From the NCBI GenBank assembly GCA_009739215.1, contig VSJF01000006.1, forward strand, positions 186,001-250,000: a stretch of 64,000 nt of DNA, in the 5' to 3' direction. Source of the stretch: Floccularia luteovirens. Its lineage: Eukaryota > Basidiomycota > Agaricomycetes > Agaricales > Squamanitaceae. Shown one piece after another: positions 27,380-40,200 of the stretch. The notes beneath the pieces are model-generated. The model saw only the letters and a list, made by a program, of their open reading frames with translations, did no database searches and had not been told where the DNA came from. The translations under genes and the position numbers were made by a program. Every line of letters starts with the position of its first letter. Position 1 is the stretch's first letter.

Positions 27380-30300
27380 TCAAGGAGGTGCTGCACTATC
27401 TACTTGCATTTCCAGTGGTGGTGTCGCATGGCTATCATCTCCCGATGACTCACCAAATATATCAAGTAGCCCAGCAATCCGAGCCCTATTAGTAGTCCTT
27501 TTCGTCACATAATCCCGTAGACCTGATTTTAGACTAGGTTGTTTATCAACCAGCTCTCGCAGTTGGTCCTTCGGTAGCTGTAATAATGCGCCAAAGCTCG
27601 CCGGTGCAATCGACTTTGCACAGCGTATGAACCCTTCCCAAAGTGGAGGGTTTGTCCATATTTTTTTTGTTATCAGTCGAGAAAGGAGTGTTGTTGAAAC
27701 AAAGGCGACAAGTGATTTGTATGTTGACACAGCTTGAATTACCTATTTGCGAACAAGTGTCAATTACATTTAGTAGTGCGATGATCTATCTACTTACTGT
27801 TCTGAGGAACAAAACAGGTAATACAGGTTCGTCTATGATCTGCTGCATTACTATTGCTAGAACTCCAGAATGGAAGGCATCAGTCATTGAGAAGCATATC
27901 CCGATTGCTAATTATTCATAGTTGTCAGGTAATTGATTCCATGTACAGCATTTACACAATATCAATATACTTACCTTCCATTGCGCTCTTCAGACCAATC
28001 TCTTTTTCGGATTTATGCAAGAGAACCATAAGCTCTGCAGGAGGTACCCTCGGTCCATTTTGTGCCGAATTTCCGAACGAATGCTGTGGTGTGTTCACTA
28101 TCGAACTAAATACAGACTTGACTAGATTCTTCGGCTCTGACTGCCCATTGAGGATTCCAACGATCCTCGGCAAGTGCTTCATAATATCAGGCTAAGAAAA
28201 GCAAAATATCACATAAGTACCCACGATCACCAAAGATGACCTCACTGAAGAAAAAAAATTTGTGTTTCTCTCACCTTGTCCATCTCCGCGATGATGGGTA
28301 TTAGGAACCTTGCATCAAGATCTCTTTCACTGATGAGTGCCTTGACCAATGCAACTAGCTGTGAGCTCGCACGCCCATGTTCGGTGAATATAGTCAGCAC
28401 CCGCAGTGCCAAAGACTCGGCGCCCGGCGGACATGTGCGCATTAATGTCAAAAGTTTTCCATGACTAGGTCCGAGTGAGCGAATCAATGCAGTGATCAAG
28501 TCTTGGATAGCTTCTTGAACAGTCACGTCCATATGTCCATACGCGGCAAAGATTCTGTTATGCTGTTAAAAATACTGATTATTCTCATGAGGGAAGAATA
28601 CACACTCATCAAGGAATTCAGGAACTTTGACCGATAACACGAAGAGTAATTCGACATGCTGTAGGACGTGTGCTTTCTGAGCTGGGAGCTCAATGCGTTC
28701 AGGTAAATAAGGTGTATGCACCAGCTCTTCTACTGGTAGTTGACCATCTTCCATTCCCTCTTCCTGGACATCCTGGCTTTCTTCAGGTTCTTGCGTTGTC
28801 GGAGGTTTAACCTCCATGCTCTGATCATCAAGCTCAACATCGTCAGTTATCATTCCGTTGGTGCTGTCCTCCTCTCTCCTTGTAACAGGTTTCTTGAGCT
28901 GGTTACGAGGATCTGAAGGATGTAGCTGGAGTTTCCGAAGCATTTGCTGGGCAAATTCACGAATCATGGAATCCATCGGTTGGGTATTCGGAACCCACGT
29001 CTTTACAGTATTAATTGCAGCCCCTCGTATTTTTTTGTCTTTGAAACCTATTAGACAGCTGAAGCAAAAATAAGAATATGTCCACAAACCTGGATGTGTC
29101 GTCAGTTCTAACAGCACATTCAGAGATTCTGCTCGTAGTGACGGTCGTTGTATAACAAGACCTCGGAGTGTTGTAAATCCTACTGGCATTCTATCCGGGC
29201 TGAACTCAAAACTGAGCACTCAAACAACAATTTTTTGTCTAGTAAAACTTACTTTGTATGGTCAACACATAATTCTCGGAGCAGACCCAAGACGTCGGGA
29301 GGTACCGTAGGTAGATCAAGTAAAAATCGTGCAAATGTACGGTCCTTTCCGTCTAATAATGTTTGATAGGATGCTACGATCTGGTTGAGCCATGTGTCAT
29401 AATTTGGTCGCTAGGGGAGCAGATTCAGTCAATATTCAAAACAACAATAAAATCATGTACCCAGTTCCTGTCCTTCGCCAACCGTATTTGATCGTTATAC
29501 CATTCTTCATTCATCCAAGTCGTTGCCAGTCTCATCCTACAACCAAACTATGAGCCATCATCGTCTGTTAAGAAATAGCTAAAGACATATGTACCGCGAA
29601 GGGAAGTCAGCCATAATATAATCACATAAAGTTTGACGGAGCTGGTCCTGCCGCGAATAGAAGTTTTCCATAGCGAGTTCATTAGCAACATCACCCATCG
29701 CATCATCGTCATCACCAGTAATTAAACTTAAGGGCGGCTCAGCAACACGTGTAATCATCCTGATCAAAAGTAACATCCACATCTCCGTCGCGGAATTACC
29801 TCCTGCAAGAGCTGAATCTACCGGAATAGCCTCGCCAAGCGCCTTTAATTCCTCTGAGCCGTTCCATATTCGCGATAATGAGTTATTGATAAGTTTTGAT
29901 CGTTCATCTTCAGCGATATCTCTTGGCGGAGGTAGCTTAAAGTCTATTAGTTGTAGATTGACTTTTTCGGAGTCAACTTCAATCGAGGTAGTCTCATCCT
30001 CTGCAGCTAAAGCGTCCCCTGAGAGCTATCCAAAATTCTCAGTTACTTGGCAGCATTGTTAGGGAGAAAAATTATCTTACTGCTTCATTCAACCTTTCAG
30101 GTTCATATTCAAGTTCATCCTGGTCAATGTCCATTTGTAGCGGGTCTATGGGTTCGTCTTTGATGATAGCGGGAGTGGCTGGCTGACTGACAGGTGTCGC
30201 AGATTTTTCCATAGCTTGCATTAAACGTCTAGGTCCAGTAGGAGGAGTGGGAGCAGCAGATGATACCTCCCTTGAATCGGGTAAAGTAGATGGTGTGGGG

Positions 30301-31879
30301 GTTGCTATAGGAATATTCAGAGGGGCAGAGGTAGCGGAGACTGGCGTGGGCGTAGATTCAGGAATCGTAATAGAGGATGTACCTAGACTACGACTTTGTC
30401 GGAAAGCTTGTACGAGCGCAGTCAGAGCTGGTTCAGTGAATGATTCAAGATTTGCAACTATCAAGTCGGTAATAAGGGCTGCAGGAAGAGATGTGAAATC
30501 GAAAGCAGCAAGGAATGAAGCTGTCGTGCTCGCAGTGGTGTCAGGTTCGAGTTTAGGGGCGTTTGGGATCAACAGGCTGTTCGTTGGGGGCCGTCGATGG
30601 TCGTTTTCTACTTTCAGCAGTGAATGACAGTGCTGCAGCTCTGCGTTTCTTTTCGTCTGCTGCAGCCTTGTCCATCCGAATACCTTGTTGTGCGAGCGCC
30701 TCGTTGATTTGTGCTATATATTGAGAGTTTCCTTGGATTCCTTTCCAGAATGTGAACGGATGGTGAGACAAAATGGGTGAGAGAAATACCTAGACATGTG
30801 TACCAGGAGAATCCGGATGGATTTCTCGACACTTTTGATGCTCAGAGCTGGGAGTCCTGCAAGACTTGACGGTGTCCATTGTTTCAATGCAGTAACTACG
30901 AGAGGGACCACAGCTGGCCGCTGTTTGACTAGCGTCGACCAGCTGTTAAGCATGGCGGAGAGGAGATCAACGTCTCTTGAGACAAAGGTTTGAGCGCTCA
31001 ATGTAACTTAAGAAGAAGTTGGAATATTGTACTCACTGGCTGGTATACAGCGTCGTTATCACACCCTCCAGAAGCTTTTGACCCTCACTCTCCAGCTTCG
31101 TTACCGAGATAAACGGATGGTCGGCGGGACAGGAGGAGATATTCGGATCACTCTTGTTCTGGAGCTACATGCCACAAAGGTCTAAACAACGTATATCCAC
31201 AGCAAGAGTCAAAAACGTACCCGTGGATCGGACATTCCCCGAGTTTGAACCAGTATCACCCGTTGCACAAACTTCACTAGCAGACAACCTTACACCAACA
31301 TTTACTGACGACGACCAAACGAGTTCGATAACGCGGGTTTTGCATGACGATAGAATGTTCCAAGCGGAAGGGTTATTTCGGTTGGTGCACCTGATACCGC
31401 AATTGAGATCATTCGTAATGCAAAGCATTGACGCGGTACTTACAGTTGTCGGAAGAGCAGGGGGTAAACAGGTTGTAAGACATTGAATGACCACTTTCAC
31501 AATAGCAGGCTTCGGATCGTCAACGAGTTGTGCAAGCGTGTCCAAGGACTGTAAAGCCACTAAGAAACCAAATTTATCAAATGTCTTTATAGATAAAAAC
31601 ATATCAACGTTATTACTAACTCTGAGTTCTTGCTTCCAACGGCAGACTGGAGCGACATATAGCAAAGTGAAGCAAATCAATCACCCATCTCTTGAGCAAA
31701 GAATCCCCGGCGTTTACAACGATGCCAATGAGGGTATTGACAAGAATTGGAATTGGAGCAGGATGGTTTTCAAGAGATTCACGTAAAGTATCAAGCAAAT
31801 CAGCCTGTTCTTTGGAGTTTGCCTGAACTGTTAATGCTGCTTGTAAGGTCTGAAGGGGATCAACTGGGTTGCTCGCCAT
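27380..31879 (-). CDS. SYMPK: Symplekin (Pta1), cleavage and polyadenylation scaffold
   Basis: A scaffold of the mRNA 3'-end processing machinery, nuclear. The ATG at 31879 starts MASNPVDPLQTLQAAL. The N-terminal HEAT-like domain includes LDTLAQLVDDPKPAIVK and GVRLSA-KFVQRVILVQTRG, the RNA-processing contact region. A Ser/Pro-rich middle is followed by the conserved C-terminal symplekin domain: VPEFLDE-IFAAYGHMDVTV, LITALIRSLGPSHGKLL, LPRIVGILNGQSEPKNLVK, FVSTTLLSRLITKKIW and ALLQLPKDQLRELVDKQP. About a dozen exons, all GT-AG. Three single extra bases break the frame at about 31280, 30735 and 30556. Each lies between well-conserved flanks, so I regard them as probable assembly errors and the gene as functional. 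Confidence 0.9.
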
Positions 31880-31989
31880 TTGCACACCCTGACCGCTGTC
31901 TGAACACTCTTCAAACAGTTACAATTCTGCTCACAACTCTGACTATAACCTATGGATTATGTAATACAATCGTGTGACTTTGATTTACT

Positions 31990-34028
31990 TTATTCTAACA
32001 ATTGCTTTTGTTCTCCAGGACATGTCCATATTACTCTTCCCCGTCCATCAGTTACAAATGGCGGATGTCGAACATTATTTTCCACTGCTGGTACCTCTTC
32101 ATGACTATCGCCGTTATCTTGCTCAATGTTGAGAACCATGTCCGGTTCGGTCCGTCGATCCACCGTTGTGCTAAACCGCCCACTCACTCGGGGGAGTGCC
32201 ACTCTTGGTGGCGGCGGCGGCGTACCAAAAACATTAGGAACCGGCACTCCCATTCGCAATTGCGGCCATGAATTATTCATGGAGCTAGGGCTTAAGTTAA
32301 CAGGGTCATTACTACTATCGCTGTCATTGCCACTCTCGTTTGGTGGTGAGATGCTGGCAGGTCCAGGTGTTTCATTGTTGTCACTCCAGCCAACCCAAGT
32401 GCGAAACCAATCGTCCTCGGGTCTGATAGATTCAGCCAAAACAGGCTCCACAGGCGGAGAAGGGGTGTTTGATTGATTGGGAACCACGGTATTTTCAGAG
32501 TCCTGCGTAGTTAGAGTTGTAAGTAATTCGTGGACCTACTAGATAACACATCAATGATCAACCAATGTATCAATTTTTTTGACATACCAGCTCTTCTAAT
32601 CGATGTATTCCCCCGTCTTCTGCGTCAGAACCCTGGTTTAGAGAACTGGAGTCATCTGGGGCACCAGTTCCACTAGATTGCGCATTTCTGCTTCTCTCTC
32701 TTCTTCTAGTGCTTCCCGTTCCCTCTGGTCTTTGCCCACCATCAGCCGATCCAAAGCCATCCCTGAAAATATTCACCGCCGCATTCAGACCGTCGAACGT
32801 AGTATCTTCGTAGATCGCCTCGTTTAATCTCTCCAGAGACTGTCCAATCCCATTGATTCTTCTCAACACAGACTGAGTGGTCTCTTCATTGGAGGTTCCT
32901 GGCTGGCTTGACCCACCTAAGTCCACCGCCTGGCCCCGGGGACGCCAAGGCACACCGAAATCAAAGTGGTTGATTACAAAATCAATACCATCACCTTCAA
33001 AATGACCAAAATTTGTAAACATAAGTTCAAATGGGGCGAACCCAGAGCCACTTCGATTACGACGTAAATTCGGACGGCGGTTCTTCTAATTGAAAGTGTA
33101 GGTCTTGATAAAATTTGTGATCTGGGAAAGAGACTTACTGCCATGTAAACATTGGCTCCACCATCAAATATATAAGGGGTTCCGTCATCCTTCATGTGTT
33201 GGTAGAAACAGTCCTTGCCAAATTTACAAAAGGGTGAATCCTTATGTTTTGTCTGCTGGAAATATCTATCATATGACTCAAGTCAATACAATGATCTATT
33301 ATAGCTATAATTGAATTGTTCATACCTGCAGGGTATTTTAGCCATACTGGCTTTGTATGCTTTGATAGCATTTTCTTTCTCTTCGTTGCCTTCTTTCCAG
33401 AATATAGATGATGGTGTGATAAACCTGGATGTAGTACGGCACATAGGACATTTCTTTGTGTTGGATGGATAACCGATGTCAGAATTCTGGTTAGCAGGAT
33501 CGCGCCATTTTCTGATGCACTGTGCTTGACTGAGAATATGGAAAGTCAATACTACAAAAGAAACTTACAGCGATGCAGAAAATGTGGCTACACCCAGCTA
33601 GAGACATTGGTCAACACAGCCATCCAAGGTCAACGATAGTGAATGTCTTACATAGTAAACCATAGATGGCCGGTTTCTCGAAACAAATGGAGCACAACTC
33701 CTCATCTACCTCTTTAACATCAGCAACTCCTTTACCTTTTTCTGAAGAGTCTACGACATGTCGAAACCAACACTTCTCCCCGTGCTTGCAGAAGCCTAGT
33801 AAATGTCAGAGATAGTAGACATTATGAAAGAGACTTTGGCAGCTTGCCTTGCGCATAAAAGCGACATTTCTTTGATGTGTCATAACTGGTTAAAAGTGGC
33901 AAGGCATCTGGTGAGTCGACAGCCTCTCCATGAAGGAATTTGCAGTTATTCCCAGCCCAACAGCCTCGAGGATGGTTATAATACTTGCACACACCCCTCG
34001 CCTTTGAAGTTACTGGCCGTTCAGCCAT
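31990..34028 (-). CDS. Makorin-like CCCH/RING E3 ubiquitin ligase
   Basis: Starts at ATG 34028. Two N-terminal CCCH zinc fingers (GVCKYYNHPRGCWAGNNCKF-LHG and KKCRFYAQ-G-CKHGEKCWFRH) bind RNA in this family. A C3HC4 RING follows: CSIC, then C-S-H-I-F-C-I-A-C after splicing, then CPMC. A third CCCH (C-RYFQQTKH...FCKFGKDCFYQH) comes after the RING, the usual makorin order. The C-terminal half (about 33060-31990) is long, acidic and Ser/Pro-rich with no recognised domain and is much longer than in animal makorins. About seven exons, no frame problems. Likely links RNA binding to ubiquitin transfer; targets unknown. It shares a 164-bp divergent promoter with HFI1. Confidence 0.87.
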
Positions 34029-34192
34029 AAGAGCATTCGTTTGACTTGTAAAGATGGATTGAATGTAATGGTTGGAAAGAGAGTAACGGAGGTCAGACTC
34101 TGCTTCGATTTCGGTTAATCAATCCACAATCACGTGATCCTCATCGCTATCATTGTCAGAGCTGCGTGCTTGTCATTGTCCATATCATTCTC
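34029..34192. promoter_or_regulatory. Bidirectional promoter between makorin-like gene (-) and HFI1 (+)
   Basis: 164 bp between facing-away start codons. A cacgtga element lies at about 34131-34137 (inside atcacgtgatcc), a palindromic E-box of the kind bound by bHLH factors such as Cbf1. Binding is inference. Confidence 0.55.
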
Positions 34193-35427
34193 ATGTCGCT
34201 CTCATCGACATCCACTCTCAAGCACCAGCTCACCATTCATCTTGGCCCTAAAGCCCCTGAATACTTTGACACTCTCAAGAACTTTGTGACCGGAAAGACC
34301 TCCCGTGCTGAATTCGAGGATGTCGTTAAGCAGCTACTTAGTACTGCAAACCTTGGTGAGTTACATTTTTCGCGACATTGAAGCGAGATAATCTGAATCA
34401 AATGTAGTACAACTTCATAATGCACTTATAATCTCTCTCTTTGATGCCACCGCCACTCTCAAGCGCCCACCTACCCCACCACCTCCTGCAATTCCCAAAC
34501 CTCCACCACGCAAACGAAGACGTGTGCTTCTACCTTATCAGGGTCTTCATGTACCCGATGATGCTCGTGCTCTAAGATCTCATCGTCTCAAGCGGTGGAC
34601 GTTGACGGTGGGTAAACGTGAACGGGAGCGCTTACATGCACTTCAACACGCCTCTTCCCCAATTGACTCTCCGCGTCCACGCCGTGACACCGACGAGATT
34701 GTACGAGAGCGTGGAGTAACTCTACTCCCTGAACGTGGAGGTGAGTGCATTTGCGTGTCGGGTTATTGTAATATAACAAATATATATCTCTTAGAATCTG
34801 CGGGGAGCCGTCTCCCAGTTCTAATGCACTCTACCACTCATGCTCCCACTGTTCAACATGTAACGGATCGCATAAATTTGATTTGCGCACAAAATAATTT
34901 GGCACCTCCATCACGCCAGGTCCCCGCACTCTTAAATCTTGCATGCGAGGTATGCTCTCATTTTTTTCTACCAAGGTTTTCTAACAAGTAACGCTATTTC
35001 CAGACAAAGTTGAAGCAATTAATTACTCATGCATTGACTTTGACCTCCAATTCCCTTGCTATCTCTTCCATAACGCCATCTACAGCCTCTTCAAGTCTTC
35101 ATCCTACAACAGCCCCTCTCCACCACCACCCACATAAAGTGCCTGTGCTTACTGCATCATCTTTTCAGACACTTTTCACACTTTCTCCTGCGGACTTGCC
35201 TAATAAGTCTGCTGCAGCCATGCGTTTAGCGTTGGCTCCTTCAGCACTAGAGGTTTGTGTGCTTATCTAACTGGGTTTATTTGTTTCTTATTTTAACAAA
35301 ATAGGATGACGAGAGTGAACATGTTGCGTTGTTAAGAGATCGAGAAGTGCGAGATCAACGTTGGCAGATTATGGCTCTTCTTAGTGAGAGAAGTACCGTA
35401 CGAGAAGCTCTGAGAAATGTTAGATAG
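34193..35427 (+). CDS. HFI1: SAGA coactivator subunit HFI1/ADA1 (TADA1)
   Basis: A structural subunit of the SAGA histone acetyltransferase complex, with a histone-fold that pairs with TAF12. ATG at 34193 begins MSLSSTSTLKHQLTIHLG; the N-terminal family block is PEYFDTLKNFVTGKTSRAEF. Next is a Pro/Arg-rich basic stretch (PPPPAIPKPPPRKRRRV), the histone-fold region (about 34850-35270, with the helix TKLKQLITHALTLTSN), and a C-terminal segment HVALLRDREVRDQRWQIMAL ending at TAG 35427. Five or so exons splice in frame. Two other SAGA subunits (TAF10 and SGF73) lie about 20 kb away in this window. Confidence 0.85.
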
Positions 35428-35530
35428 ACATATATCCACCAAGGAATAAATCCTAGTCCTGAGCTTTTCGCGAGATTGGCATGATCTCAGAATGAAATAA
35501 TTATCATGAAGTAGGTGTATTGATTATATT

Positions 35531-36760
35531 TTACACAGCAGCCTCAATCCTCGAAGACGACGTTGTTGTCTTGCCCTTCCCCGAGCTCGCATACATAATT
35601 TCCGCCATTGGTAATTGTGGGGGAGTATATGATCTTTCTATAACGTTGCCCTCTGTCCCGAATAAATCACCACTTGGGAAAGTTGAGGTAGGTAGACTAA
35701 TTAAGTGTTCAGGTGTCCGCGTAAGATAAACTCGATGTAAAGCATCTTCTGCCGCCTGAAAGTAGGGTGTGAGTAGCGTTGTGAGGTATGGGATGATTAG
35801 AAATATACCCGATACTCCGCCATCTTTAGTGAGCTACCAAAGCCTTCACCTAATTGGTCAGGTCCAGAAAATATGCCCACTACAAAAACTGGTGAATTTG
35901 AAAAACGACCTGTTTCCTTGAGCAATCTAAGAATCACATTGGTTAGATACAAAACGGGAGTGAAGTGGATACAGCTACTTACCTAGATTTTGGCCGCTCC
36001 CGTCCAAACTTATTGACCATTTCCAAAAGAGCCTTTTTTTGGATCAGCGAATTTCAGCATACTGCGCAAGTCGATTTCTCGACTGAGGAAATGTGTATGC
36101 ACAAATTGACATGCGGACGGGAGGGATCGTTTTTGGCAGACTAAAGCGGTGATAGCTCGTGGTATAGATGAAAGTGCGTCAGAATGCAAAGTTTGAGACT
36201 GTGTATAAGGTGAAAGTTTAAAAAATTTAGAACTCAAGTGAGGAACGGATTAAACAAACTGTACGATGCCAACGTAATAGTGGTGTAGCACCCATTTCAT
36301 GCGCTACACTTGCGCAGGTGAGGGGTCCGACATGAGCAGTTACTGCAGCCTTTAATACACGCGTCGGAAGGTATGGGTATTTTGCATAGAGGTATTCTGA
36401 TGCAAATAAACCCATAAGTGTATTACCCAACGAGGAGAGCTGAGCATTGGTTGTAGGTGCAGCGGTTTGAGGATAATGTTGACGAAAGATAGTCGTAAAT
36501 GAAGAATGCGTACAAGCTTGCTGTACCACTTCCGGAGTATCCAATACCGAAGAAAGCCCGATCCTATGTGCAAGCGCGGAGAGTGCTGAAGGTGGTGGTG
36601 GTTGCAGAGAGGCCCATGTCTCTGGGGAGAATGGTGCTTTTGGAACTCCTTTGCGTACAAAAAGAGCTTCTTTTGGAGGGAATTTCGTCAAGTGGGATGG
36701 AGAGACAGAAGCAACTATCTTTGCCGCAGAAGACGCGAGACGTTTGTGAACATGACCCAT
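35531..36760 (-). CDS. MRPL3: Mitochondrial large ribosomal subunit protein mL44 (Mrpl3)
   Basis: Starts at ATG 36760 with a basic N-terminus (MGHVHKRLASSAAK) suited to mitochondrial import. It has an RNase III-like fold (LAHRIGLSSVLDTPEVVQQ, then LSSLGNTLMGLFASEYLYAKYP, about 36300-36640) without the acidic catalytic signature, so it should be structural. A C-terminal double-stranded RNA-binding-like domain follows (GIFSGPDQLGEGFGSSLKMAEYRAAEDALHRVYL), which distinguishes mL44 from mL57. Four exons. One extra A in a 7-A run near 36035 shifts the frame after FADPKK; without it the reading continues ALLEMVNKFGRERPKSR to the dsRBD. The stop is TAA at 35531. Confidence 0.87.
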
Positions 36761-37273
36761 AGGCAGACGACCACAAAACTATATGAAGATGACGCGAACA
36801 ACTACGAGAGAAGGCTTGTTAATGGGTTTCGCCAACGTCACTGACGGCCTTGAACAACTATTGGACGTCGGACGAGGTTTTTAATTTTTGCAGACAAAAT
36901 AAGCGAACAACTGAAATTCTCAAATTTTGGACGTGACATTCGGTAAAAGCCGGTGAAGGGATATTATGGAATTTGTAACAAACTTTTTGTTCTTTGCTTT
37001 AATACTTATCCTCAAACTCGTCCTCATCCAATAACAACTGAGCTCGGTATTATTGTGCTTTGTGTTTTGCCACGCTTTCAAAGTTCAAGTTCACGATAAC
37101 TAGGGAAGTCTGCCGCAACGACTATAACCGGAGTGGCTGTGCCTTAATAGCGCGGAAAGTTCGTTGAAAACACGACTCTTACCCACAACTGGTTCACTCT
37201 TGAACACGACCATCACGACATACAAACAAGAACTCGCGTTCACCACTTGACGATATTTACGGATTCCTAGAGA
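36761..37273. other. Divergent intergenic region, mL44 (-) / Rgd2-like (+)
   Basis: About 510 bp that contain both promoters. No gene was seen. Confidence 0.45.
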
Positions 37274-40200
37274 ATGGCCGTTCTGTCGTTACCGCTACAA
37301 TTCAAGAATTCATTCTGGTCGCAGGATTACCGAAGGGGACTTGAAGTGCTGTACACCAAATTGGAGCAGGTAAGTACTTTGGTACTGGCTGTTGTTTTCA
37401 ACTCCTGAGCTGTGTTCAAAAAGGGTGTTGCTGAGAATGGAGAGATTCTTTCCTTCATCAGGGTAATTATAGTTTTAGAGCCGTGAATCAATTTCGTTAT
37501 TTTGCTAACTTGAGAAATAAAAAATATAGTCTCGAGCCGTAGCAGAGGGGCATCTTGCCAATAGCCTGACTAATCCTGGACTGACTGGTCGAGCTGGTAC
37601 ATAAAACTACTCTAGTAATCCCTTATCATTCAGCTGACACATTTTCAGGCACTGGATTCGGTGCAGATGATGGAGCTTCGTTACTAATGGCATTTCGGGG
37701 TCTGCAAGCAGAGTCCGTTGCACAAGGTCAAATTCACAAGACTATCTCGAGAGAGCTAAGCACTCTTGTTGCCGATCCCTTCGATGAGTGGGCTCAAGGA
37801 TACAAGGTACGAAGAATGCAATATATTGTCAATGTGATATTGCATACTAACGTATATTTAGGAGCGACTCCGGCACAGAAAAACTCTGGTTATGGATGAG
37901 TGGCTTCGTGCATATGAGCAGGCACTGGCAGACGTAGGTAAATTGAGGAACCAGTACCTAACAAAAGTCAGGCGTGCAGATGAAGCTGAAGACGAGTTGG
38001 GTCTTCCTTCCCATAATACATATCTTAAGCCTTTACTCATCCACGAACTAGTGCCAAATTTGCTCCTAGTTCTGCAGACAAATATACAAGTTCACCAGTC
38101 GTTCGTCCTGTAGACGGCCGAGCCCCACCCCAGAGGACTGCCAGCGTGTCCGAACGTATTGCACAACGTCTTAAAGAAATTCAGAAAAGAAGTGCGAATG
38201 CACTCGCAGCGGCCACCTCAACAGAAGATCCGAATGCATCTCCAAAGACTCCTAGCGAGAAGGAATTGCCAGTAATTGACAAGGGCAAAGGCAGAGTCAT
38301 TGATGTAGAAGAGCTTGCATCCCCTCCCCCAATGTCTCCCGCACTTCCAGCCAAACTTGAGGTCCAGCAGTCGACTTCACCAGATACCCACACCTCTCCT
38401 GCCCCCATTCTTCTTGCAGGACTTGCTCTACAGCCTGCGGCTGTATCCCAGCTTCTTACCCGAGCGGCAGCTGAGTTACCCTTGAGACCTGTGCGTTTCC
38501 CGCTATTGGGAGAATACCAAGACGCCTTTACTGGTGAAGAATTCGTTGCATGGTTGGTCAATAACGTGCCAGGTTTTGGTAACGACATGGAACGTGCAGA
38601 AGTAGCGGCGAAAGATTTGACGGAGACTGAAGGTCTCCTGCGTCGATTGGGAGAACTCGGTAACGAGTTTGAGCAGTCGGATGACGCTTTTTACCAGTTC
38701 CGATCTAAAGTGAGAGTTAAAATACTTGTCATAAAACTATCCTAACCGTTATGCTCCTAAGGCATTTGATCTCGAAGGAACAAACACTGATAGAAGTGCG
38801 GGAACTAAACAGGAAACTCTAATCAAACGCACTGGAAACCTTGTCAGTCTTGTCAGCAAGGCTCTTAATTCCAATAATTCTGGAGAGCCAGCATTCCTAC
38901 GCGCCCGACATGATGCTGAAGAATCAGACAAGTTGTACCGTGTGGCTATCAGGAAGCTCGATCGTCAGAGGCTAGCACTCGAAGACATGATTGAAGATAC
39001 CTTGAAGGTCTTACAACGCTGGGAAGTAGAACGCTTGAGGGCTGTGAAGACTGGTATGTATGAATTGTATCTATGCAGAATACATTCTGATGCCCGTTGC
39101 AGTGCTTCTCCAATATCAAGGTACACTTGCTAACATACCAAAGGCTCTCGAGACATCCTTGGATCGCTCTGCTACTCTGATTTCGGCTTATCAACCCGAA
39201 TCAGATCTCACAGCTCTCATTGAACGTTATAGGACGGGACCATTCCGGCCTGATGCTCATGTATATGAATCACTCTCCCATGACGAATCCGACGTTGTAT
39301 TCGGCATTGACTTGCGTAAGTGGGCTGAAGGTGGATGGTATGCCCTTACATCTGGTCAAGAGAAGAAAGAGCCTATTCCTCCAGTGCTCACAGCTCTCTT
39401 GAATGGGATAACGGAAGCTTACTCTCGTCTTCCAAATGACAATGAAAAGCGTAAGGCTTGGATTTATGACGTCCCTCTTCCTGCTATACACCACCTCCGA
39501 GAAATCTTGAATGGCGTACCTCTTGACCAACCTTTCTCTCCTGAGCTATTTACCAAGTATGACGCTCCTGTAATTGCTTCCACCATCAAGTTGTGGGCTC
39601 TAGAACTTGATCCTCCCTTGGCTTTATATGAAGGTTGGGACGAGTTCCGCAAATTGTATCCTACTGTTGGAGCCGCAAAAGTTACACCGGAGGGCGCAGA
39701 AGGAGCTGAAAACTCAGAAGAACAACGCTTACAGAATATCTCTGCTGCTCTTCTGAAGTTGCCTCGGGTCCATTTATATGTCCTTGACGAACTTGCGAAG
39801 CATTTGAAAACGTGCGTTCTTTTTCTTTAACAATGAGCTTGATTTGTTAAGTTCTATTTTGAACTAGCCTTATTGCTACCACCAAGGTTGAAGAGACAGA
39901 TGAGGTTTACATTACCAAGTTGGCGTTTTCTCTTGGTAGAGGTTGGTTGTCAATATTTTAGAGGGTAAACATGGTATTGACTTTCACTTCAGCGATAATT
40001 AGGCCCAAACACGAAACAGAGATTTCAATACAGGACAGGCATCCCAGCCGTATGTTCATTGTTTTCCTATGTGGTTATGCAAAGACCTGATTTCTATACC
40101 ACATTTTAGTTCTATTCATCGATTTGATCAAGAACTACGATGAACTCCTGCCTCCTACAATCACCCGCAAGAAACGTGAATCAGAACGCAAAATTCCTAC

